Positions 1-4,766 of a stretch of DNA of 6,936 nucleotides are shown in pieces. The notes under the pieces are model-generated. The model ran no database searches, had not been told where the DNA came from, and saw only the letters and a program-made list of their open reading frames with translations. A program made the translations under genes and the position numbers. Source of the DNA: Flavobacteriales bacterium (lineage in GTDB: Bacteria > Bacteroidota > Bacteroidia > Flavobacteriales_D > CANHHI01); NCBI GenBank assembly GCA_947460225.1, contig CANHHI010000083.1:1-6936 (forward strand), given 5' to 3'. Position 1 is the stretch's first letter. Every line of letters starts with the position of its first letter.

Positions 1-774
1 GTGGCAAGTATTGCTGGGGTGCCAGCGGGTTTGTATATTGGTAGTTTATGGGGCTGGAAAATGGCTTTTATCAGCATTTGCATCATAGGTATTTTTGTTT
101 GGATTATGAGCTATTTTAGCATTCCCAGTTTAAAACACAACATCAACAAAAGCAATAATTTACTCCATGCTGTAAACAATATTGGCAAAGAGAAAAACCA
201 AGTAAAATCCCTTTTGATGACCTGCGTGTTTACGCTCAGCCATTTTGCTTTAATACCTTTTTTGGCGGTCTTTTTTATAAAAAACCTCAAACTGAGCGAA
301 ACCCAAGTAGGCTATACTTATACTGCTGGTGGCATAGTTACTTTGCTTGTTTTTCCATATATTGGCAAAATTGCCGATACGATAGGCAAATACAAAACCT
401 TTGCTGTGCTTTCCGTGTTGGCAGTTATCCCGCTTTTGGGTATTCCGCTTTTGCAGGCAAATCCATTTTCTTTGCTCTGTGCAATGACAGCTTCTAGCGT
501 ATTTTTCATGTTTTCCTCTGCTCGCTTTATTCCATTGAATGCGCTGATTTCCATTTCCATAAAACCAGAACAAAGAGGTTCTTTTTTAAGCATCAACCAG
601 TCTTTTATGAGCTTTATGCAAGGCATTATTAGTTATTTGGTGGGGCATATTGTGGTGCAAAATACACAAACAGGTATGTTGGAAAACTATGAAATGGTTG
701 GCGTTTTAGCGGCATTTTTTTCATTGCTTAGCATTTGGTTTGCCAAAATGATTCAGCCTTATGAAGGTAGGTGA
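1..774 (+). CDS. MFS transporter, C-terminal part (5' end outside window)
   Basis: This is an inner-membrane secondary transporter of the major facilitator superfamily, most like the DHA1 drug/sugar efflux group; the substrate cannot be read from the sequence. The visible 257 residues start in what looks like TM5, with a small-residue stretch ending in a GW-K-MAF turn that resembles the TM5-TM6 region of this group. A charged cytoplasmic loop (about residues 44-68) and TM7-TM12 follow. The second-half copy of MFS motif A is at residues 122-132 (GKIADTIGKYK) between TM8 and TM9, and an EQRG turn at 190-193 precedes TM11. About 140 residues (TM1-TM4) are missing compared with a usual protein of roughly 400. 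The GTG at base 1 is therefore probably an internal valine codon, not a start. The gene converges on the AraC-type regulator and ends just before their shared terminator. Family assignment is firm; subfamily is tentative. Confidence 0.9.
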   Translation: MASIAGVPAGLYIGSLWGWKMAFISICIIGIFVWIMSYFSIPSLKHNINKSNNLLHAVNNIGKEKNQVKSLLMTCVFTLSHFALIPFLAVFFIKNLKLSETQVGYTYTAGGIVTLLVFPYIGKIADTIGKYKTFAVLSVLAVIPLLGIPLLQANPFSLLCAMTASSVFFMFSSARFIPLNALISISIKPEQRGSFLSINQSFMSFMQGIISYLVGHIVVQNTQTGMLENYEMVGVLAAFFSLLSIWFAKMIQPYEGR

Positions 775-776
775 GT

Positions 777-800
777 AAACCCCAGCTTAGGCTGGGGTTT
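777..800. terminator. bidirectional intrinsic terminator between the MFS and AraC genes
   Basis: A perfect 10-bp stem (777-786 pairing with 791-800) closes a TTAG tetraloop. Its outer three pairs are A-T, giving a T-run on either strand as in bidirectional terminators. It lies 2 bases after the MFS stop. The last codons and the TAA stop (787-789) of the minus-strand regulator lie inside the hairpin, so the regulator mRNA folds its own stop codon into the loop region. The stem is seen directly; termination in both directions is inferred from symmetry and position. Confidence 0.85.
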
Positions 801-1656
801 TGAGTATTTCTATCATTTTCTTGCGAAAATCACCCAGTGGCGTACCTTTGTATTTTTTGAATATTTTATTCAAATGGCTTTCATCGGTAAAGCCCAGTTC
901 ATCGGCGATATGCGCAAAAGGCATGTCCGAATATTTCAGCCTATCCACCACCAATTGAATTTTATATTTTAAAATATATTCTTTGGGCGTTTCAGCTGTA
1001 TGCTTTTGGAAATATTCCGAAAAATACGTGGGTGATAGTGAAAAAAAACTAGCCAAATTAGCAATTTTTAATTTTTCAGGTTCGTAAATATGCACTTGAA
1101 TGTATTGCAAAATATCTAAAATCCTTTGTTTGTCCTCCACCCGAACCACCTCTATTTTTTTTTGCCTCGCAATATTACGTGCTAAAATCGTTAAAAGCAT
1201 GGCAAGTGTATGACTCACATAGTCTTCATAAAACAAGCTCCCCATATCTTCTTCTTGCAACTGGGCAAGCAAAGTGCGTGCCAACTGGCAATCTTTGGCA
1301 TCTTTCAAAAGGCAGCCTACAGCTCGGTTGTGGTTGTTGAAAATGTATTCCATTTTTTTATACCAAGTCGCAAACATACCGCCGTTTTTGTGTTCGGTAA
1401 AATAATAGCCCGTAAAGCGCACATATTGCACCGTGGTTGGCGTTTCTATTTCCAAAGCATGGCAATCATTAGGTGTTAAAAGTAACAACTGACCTGTTTT
1501 GTAAGGGGTTTTATTTTTATTGACACACTGTTTACCCATGCCTTCTATCACATAAACCAATTCAAAATAATTGTTTTTATAAGGCTGTACAACATCTTGG
1601 GCTTTATAAGAAACCACTTGCAAAGAAAAAGGAGCGTGTAAAATTTTCGCAATCAT
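787..1656 (-). CDS. AraC/XylS-family transcriptional regulator
   Basis: A one-component DNA-binding regulator of 289 residues, normal length for the family. The N-terminal half (about 10-100) has the cupin-like AraC ligand-binding pattern: an F-ELVYVIEG strand-turn at 31-39 and a GQLLLLTPNDCHALE strand at 55-69. The C-terminal half carries the paired HTH domain: first helix-turn-helix about 197-219 (KIANLASFFSLSPTYFSEYF), second about 247-280 with the family signature ADELGFTDESHLNKIFKK. The reading frame stays open upstream to a TTG at 1704. I chose the ATG at 1656 because a promoter-like element lies just upstream of it, which would put the upstream codons outside the transcript. It is divergent from the nitroreductase with about 86 bp between starts, so it plausibly controls that group and itself. 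The inducer is unknown. Confidence 0.92.
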   Translation of the reverse strand: MIAKILHAPFSLQVVSYKAQDVVQPYKNNYFELVYVIEGMGKQCVNKNKTPYKTGQLLLLTPNDCHALEIETPTTVQYVRFTGYYFTEHKNGGMFATWYKKMEYIFNNHNRAVGCLLKDAKDCQLARTLLAQLQEEDMGSLFYEDYVSHTLAMLLTILARNIARQKKIEVVRVEDKQRILDILQYIQVHIYEPEKLKIANLASFFSLSPTYFSEYFQKHTAETPKEYILKYKIQLVVDRLKYSDMPFAHIADELGFTDESHLNKIFKKYKGTPLGDFRKKMIEILKTPA

Positions 1657-1661
1657 ACCTG

Positions 1662-1693
1662 CAAATGTACCAAAATAACCCGATATTTTACAA
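1662..1693 (-). promoter_or_regulatory. Bacteroidota-type promoter of the AraC-family gene
   Basis: On the minus strand TACATTTG (1669 to 1662) matches the Bacteroidota -7 consensus TAnnTTTG exactly. A TTG (1693 to 1691) lies 21 bases upstream, within the range reported for the partner element in Flavobacterium. With the usual geometry the first transcribed base would fall at about 1656, the A of the chosen ATG. Consensus and spacing are established knowledge; activity here is inferred. Confidence 0.55.
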
Positions 1694-1715
1694 GAAAAAA
1701 GCAAATAAAATACAT

Positions 1716-1723
1716 GAACTTTG
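1716..1723 (+). promoter_or_regulatory. possible -7 element for the nitroreductase group
   Basis: GAACTTTG differs from TAnnTTTG at one position and is followed by CA, as is common for such promoters. It lies 19 bases before the nitroreductase ATG, giving a predicted leader of roughly 14 bases. I see no TTG at the right distance upstream, so the promoter would be weak or activator-dependent. That would suit control by the divergent AraC-type protein, but this is only inference. Confidence 0.35.
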
Positions 1724-1742
1724 CACTTATAAATAAAAATAT

Positions 1743-2405
1743 ATGATCAATAAAAAAGACCTTTTAGACGCATTTGCATTTAGGCACGCTTGCAAAGTAT
1801 TTGATGAAAACAAAAAAATCAGTACAGCAGATTTTGAAACCATTTTAGAAACAGGCAGGCTCTCTCCCACCTCTTTTGGCTTAGAACCTTTTGAAATGCT
1901 TGTGGTACAAGACCCTGTGCTCAGAGAAAAATTAAAAACTTTCACATGGGGAGCGCAAAAGCAATTGCCTACTGCAAGTCATTTTGTGTTGTATTTGGCT
2001 AAAAAATCGCCTCTTATGCACTTTGATAGCCCTCAATTGGCGGATTTCATGCGCCATGTGCAACAATTATCTGACGAAACCATTGCCATGCGCAAAAATA
2101 TATTGAAAAATTTCCAAGAAAAAGATTTTGCAATCAACACGCCTGAAAAACTAGAAGATTGGGCAGGCAAACAAATTTACATTGCATTGGGCAACATGAT
2201 GAGTTCCGCTGCGATGCTAGGCATTGACAGTTGCCCTGTGGAAGGTTTCCAAAAACAGGACATTAACCAAATTTTAGCCCAAGATTTTAACATAGACACA
2301 GAGAAATATGGCATTTGTGTGATGTGCGCTTTTGGGTATAGGCTTGCCCCACCCATGCGTGAAAAAACAAGAAGAAATATGGAAGAAATTGTAAAATGGT
2401 ATTAA
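1743..2405 (+). CDS. nitroreductase-family NAD(P)H-dependent flavin oxidoreductase
   Basis: A cytoplasmic FMN enzyme of the NfsB/nitroreductase superfamily, which reduces nitro compounds, quinones or related electrophiles with NAD(P)H; the true substrate is unknown. The 220-residue length fits the family. The N-terminal FMN-phosphate-binding segment is seen as R14-H15-A16-x-K18 followed by VFD. The LSPTSFGLEPFEMLVV segment at 40-55 matches the family's cofactor and dimer-interface motif (commonly SPSSxNxQPW; here E48-P49-F50). The C-terminal FGYR at 197-200 and the basic KTRR at 208-211 match the usual end, where a K/R side chain contacts the flavin. It is the first gene of a compact plus-strand group, 10 bases before the ytxJ-like gene, and divergent from the AraC-type regulator. 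Confidence 0.92.
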   Translation: MINKKDLLDAFAFRHACKVFDENKKISTADFETILETGRLSPTSFGLEPFEMLVVQDPVLREKLKTFTWGAQKQLPTASHFVLYLAKKSPLMHFDSPQLADFMRHVQQLSDETIAMRKNILKNFQEKDFAINTPEKLEDWAGKQIYIALGNMMSSAAMLGIDSCPVEGFQKQDINQILAQDFNIDTEKYGICVMCAFGYRLAPPMREKTRRNMEEIVKWY

Positions 2406-2415
2406 ATAAAAAATT

Positions 2416-2751
2416 ATGAAAAACTGGAAAATTTTAGACAAAATGGCGCAATTAGATGAAATTGTTCTTTTGTCAAAGCAAAAACCGCAATTGATTTACA
2501 AGCACTCTACCACTTGCCCTGTTAATGCAGATGCCAAAGCAAGAATAGAACAAGGTTTTGAATCGTTAGCCAGCAAAATGGATTTGTATTATTTGGATTT
2601 GCTCACATTTAGGAGCATTTCCAATGAAATAGAAACTAAGTTTGGCGTGCGCCATGAATCGCCACAAGTTTTGCTCTTAAAAGACGGCAAGGTGGTTTTT
2701 CACGGCTCGCATTATAAATTTGACGTATCCGACATTTTAAAACATGTATAA
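2416..2751 (+). CDS. ytxJ: YtxJ-like bacillithiol-system redox protein (monothiol bacilliredoxin-type)
   Basis: A small cytoplasmic thioredoxin-fold protein of the YtxJ family (DUF2847), proposed to act on mixed disulfides between proteins and bacillithiol. In 111 residues it shows the family landmarks in order: an N-terminal W4-xx-L, the active-site strand YKHSTTCP at 28-35 with a single cysteine (C34), a YYLDLL strand at 58-63, an R66-SISNEI helix at 66-72, and the HESPQVLLLKDG segment at 80-91 carrying the presumed cis-proline P83. The motif reads TCPVN rather than the more familiar TCPxS, so N37 replaces a serine next to the active cysteine. There is no resolving cysteine, consistent with a monothiol mechanism. 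It sits 10 bases after the nitroreductase and 3 bases before the next start codon, so co-transcription is likely. Confidence 0.88.
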   Translation: MKNWKILDKMAQLDEIVLLSKQKPQLIYKHSTTCPVNADAKARIEQGFESLASKMDLYYLDLLTFRSISNEIETKFGVRHESPQVLLLKDGKVVFHGSHYKFDVSDILKHV

Positions 2752-2754
2752 ATC

Positions 2755-2898
2755 ATGAAAAATATTCTTTTATGGGCAAGTTTTGGTTTTTTTGCACTAA
2801 ACGCCCAAACTGTACAACACATCAACATCAAAAAAGCACCCACACAAAAATTTTCCGAGCGCATCAGCCGAAAATTATTCATGGGCGAACAGGGTTGA
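2755..2898 (+). pseudogene. 47-codon stump of a secreted, probably cupin-domain protein
   Basis: An ATG 3 bases after the YtxJ-like stop opens a 47-residue reading frame ending in TGA at 2896-2898. Residues 1-18 form a short signal peptide (MKNI, then a hydrophobic run, then ALNAQ). Residues 19-47 (VQHINIKKAP, then FSERISRKLFMGEQG) resemble, from memory, the pre-barrel segment of small single-domain cupins, where a GE-xM-like stretch normally leads into the first metal-binding HxH motif. All of the barrel (about 90 residues) is absent. Only 53 bases separate the stop from the SDR start, and none of the three frames there restores a cupin-like sequence. I read it as a gene truncated by an internal deletion. 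A genuine short secreted peptide is the alternative. Confidence 0.55.
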
Positions 2899-2951
2899 TA
2901 TAGCAGTGCGTCTTTTTTGCAAAGTAGTAAATAAAATTAAAAATCAAATTT

Positions 2952-3740
2952 ATGGACTTAAAACTCAAAAACAAAACCGTACTGGTTACGGGCTCTACCT
3001 TAGGCATTGGCTTTGCCACGGCAAAAGTATTTGCACAGGAAGGTGCCAAAGTGTTTATCAACGGTAGAGATGCGCAAAAAGTAGCGCAAGCTGTTTCAAA
3101 AATAGAACAAGCTGTGCCCAATGCGCAGGTAAAGGGCATCGTGGCGGATTTATCCGATGCAAAAGGCGCAGACAAAATTATCCATGAAATTGCTGAACTA
3201 GATATTTTAATCAACAATTTAGGGATTTTTGAACCCAAAGCATTTGCCGAAATTTCCGATGCCGATTGGACAAGGTTTTTTGAAATCAATGTGATGAGCG
3301 GCGTGCGTTTAAGCCGCTATTATTTTCCGAAAATGCTCGCCAAAAACTGGGGCAGAATTGTGTTTTTAGCCAGCGAATCGGGCGTGCATATTCCTTCGGA
3401 AATGGTGCATTATGGCATGACCAAAGCCGCACAAATCGCTATTGTGAAAGGTATGGCGGAACTCACCAAAGGCACTGCAGTTACTGTGAATGCGGTTTTG
3501 CCTGGTCCCACACGTTCGGAAGGCGTGGAAGCGTTTGTGAAAAATTTGGCAGATAGCCAAGGGCAAAACTTGACAACCGTAGAGGCTAATTTCTTTAAAG
3601 AAGCCAGACCTGCATCTATTATTCAAAGGTTTATAGATGTGGAAGAAATCGCCAATACAGTTGCTTTTGTAGCAAGTCCGCTGGCAGGCGCAACCAATGG
3701 TGCAAGCGTGCGTGCAGAAGGAGGTATTTTAAAATTCTAA
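2952..3740 (+). CDS. short-chain dehydrogenase/reductase (classical SDR)
   Basis: A cytoplasmic NAD(P)-dependent oxidoreductase of 262 residues, the usual size for classical SDRs; the substrate is not predictable. The Rossmann motif TGSTLGIG is at 13-20. An NGR at 37-39 after the second strand suggests NADP(H) preference. D66 lies at the adenine-site position. The NNxG motif is NNLG (88-91) rather than NNAG. The catalytic set is complete: N113, S141, Y154 and K158 (YGMTK), with PGPT after the following strand. The C terminus reads RAEGG where many relatives have VDGG. A 53-bp gap after the cupin stump suggests it belongs to the nitroreductase-YtxJ transcript; I see no clear promoter of its own. 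No terminator follows it, so readthrough into the DUF2911 gene is possible. Confidence 0.92.
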   Translation: MDLKLKNKTVLVTGSTLGIGFATAKVFAQEGAKVFINGRDAQKVAQAVSKIEQAVPNAQVKGIVADLSDAKGADKIIHEIAELDILINNLGIFEPKAFAEISDADWTRFFEINVMSGVRLSRYYFPKMLAKNWGRIVFLASESGVHIPSEMVHYGMTKAAQIAIVKGMAELTKGTAVTVNAVLPGPTRSEGVEAFVKNLADSQGQNLTTVEANFFKEARPASIIQRFIDVEEIANTVAFVASPLAGATNGASVRAEGGILKF

Positions 3741-3752
3741 ATCATTTCATTG

Positions 3753-3845
3753 ATGAAAACACAAATCAAAAAAAGCCTAATATTTTTAACGGTTGCAGGG
3801 GGTATTTTTTTGCAATGCTTAAAAATTATTGTAACTTCGCAAATT
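3753..3845 (+). other. in-frame signal-peptide-like extension upstream of the DUF2911 gene
   Basis: From an ATG at 3753, 31 codons stay open in frame into the DUF2911 gene. They encode a basic start (MKTQIKK), a hydrophobic run and a cysteine (IFLQC), much like a second signal peptide placed ahead of the true one. The promoter-like element at 3809-3839 lies inside it, so it is more likely a remnant or chance leader than the real N terminus. It would be translated only from transcripts reading through from the SDR gene. Confidence 0.3.
3809..3839 (+). promoter_or_regulatory. Bacteroidota-type promoter of the DUF2911 gene
   Basis: TTTG (3809-3812) is followed after exactly 19 bases by TAACTTCG (3832-3839), one mismatch from TAnnTTTG. 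Usual geometry places the first transcribed base at about 3845, one base before the chosen ATG at 3846, so the mRNA would be nearly leaderless. The match is seen in the sequence; activity is inferred. Confidence 0.6.
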
Positions 3846-4700
3846 ATGAAAACAACATTATTATCACTCGGTTTAATAGTGGCAAGCACAAGCGTGTTTG
3901 CCCAAAATACGGAAATTAAGTTTCCACAAGCAAGTGCAAAAGAAGTTATCACACAAGATTTTGGTTTTTCCAAAGTTTCTGTGGACTATTCTCGCCCAAA
4001 TACAAAAGGCAGAAAAATTTTTGGTGGCTTGGTGCCCTACAACGAAATTTGGCGCACGGGCGCAAATGGAGCGACTAAAATCACTTTTGGTGAAGAGGTT
4101 TTAATTGATGGCAAAAACATTCCAGCGGGTGAATATGCTTTGTACAGCATGCCAAATGAAGAGAATTGGACGCTGATTTTGAGCAAAAACACCAAACTTT
4201 GGGGTTCAATGGGCTACCAAGAAAGTGAAGATGTGGCTCGTTTTCAAGTGAAAGCTGAAAAACTTGCGCAGTCAGTGGAAACCTTTACCATTGGTTTTAG
4301 CGATGTACAAGCAGAAAAAATACATTTAAACCTAATGTGGGAAACCACCAAAGTGAGTTTGGCTATTGCGGGTATAGATTTTGAAGGCAAAATGATGAAA
4401 AACATTGACCTTGCCATGCAAAGCGATAAAAAACCTTACTGGATTGCTGCATCGTACTACCTTGAACACAACAAAGACCTTAAACAAGCCTTGGTATGGG
4501 CAAGCGCAGAATTGGAACAAAATCCAAAAGCCTATTGGTCTGCTTTTTTGAAAGGAAAAATCCAAGCAAAATTGCAAAACCAAGATAAAAAAGCCATTAA
4601 AGCAACCAAAGAAACTTTACAGATGGCATTAAAATTGGCAGAAGAAGCCAAAAATGCAGACTACGTGAAAATGATACAAGAAACTTTGCAAGGTTTATAA
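3846..4700 (+). CDS. DUF2911 secreted protein with C-terminal helical (TPR-like) region
   Basis: An exported protein of unknown function, typical of Bacteroidota. The 284 residues start with a clean signal peptide (1-20, hydrophobic core then SVFAQ, probable cleavage around A19/Q20), so it should be periplasmic. The DUF2911 domain spans about 23-168 and shows the family hallmark: VDYSRPNTKGRKIFGGLVPY, then the EIWRTGAN block, then PAGEYALYSMP and a WTLILSKN strand. The last 100 or so residues are helical and rich in K, A and Q, with spacing (YWIAASYYL, ALVWASAELEQNPKAYW) that resembles TPR-like repeats. I chose ATG 3846 over the in-frame ATG at 3753 because the signal peptide begins there and the promoter lies directly upstream. 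It ends 16 bases before a strong terminator. Confidence 0.9.
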   Translation: MKTTLLSLGLIVASTSVFAQNTEIKFPQASAKEVITQDFGFSKVSVDYSRPNTKGRKIFGGLVPYNEIWRTGANGATKITFGEEVLIDGKNIPAGEYALYSMPNEENWTLILSKNTKLWGSMGYQESEDVARFQVKAEKLAQSVETFTIGFSDVQAEKIHLNLMWETTKVSLAIAGIDFEGKMMKNIDLAMQSDKKPYWIAASYYLEHNKDLKQALVWASAELEQNPKAYWSAFLKGKIQAKLQNQDKKAIKATKETLQMALKLAEEAKNADYVKMIQETLQGL

Positions 4701-4716
4701 ATCAATTTCTTCATAG

Positions 4717-4748
4717 ACAAAAAACGAACCTTAGGGTTCGTTTTTTGT
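4717..4748. terminator. strong bidirectional intrinsic terminator
   Basis: A perfect 14-bp stem (4717-4730 with 4735-4748) closes a TTAG loop. Six A-T pairs at the stem base give T-runs on both strands, and a further T-rich stretch follows on the plus strand. It lies between the convergent DUF2911 gene and the minus-strand lipoprotein gene (stop at 4767-4769) and can serve both. Its loop is identical to that of the hairpin at 777-800. Confidence 0.92.
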
Positions 4749-4766
4749 GTTTTTATTTTTTTTATG

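Noticed and set aside
1657..1704. N-terminal extension of the AraC-type protein to a TTG at 1704 (305 residues)
   Set aside because: The start would be TTG, the extra 16 residues do not fit the family's N terminus, and the likely promoter lies inside the extension.
1657..1742. Regulator binding sites from the repeated GCAAAT (1661, 1701) and inverted TACAT/TTGCA pieces
   Set aside because: The matches are short and overlap the two promoter-like elements themselves; AT-rich sequence gives such matches by chance.
2895..2919. Separate promoter for the SDR gene (TTG at 2895-2897, CTTTTTTG at 2912-2919)
   Set aside because: The downstream element misses both TA positions and the spacing of 14 bases is too short.
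2879..3289. Minus-strand 136-codon frame over the start of the SDR gene
   Set aside because: It is a shadow of the SDR coding sequence, whose motifs and catalytic residues are complete on the plus strand.
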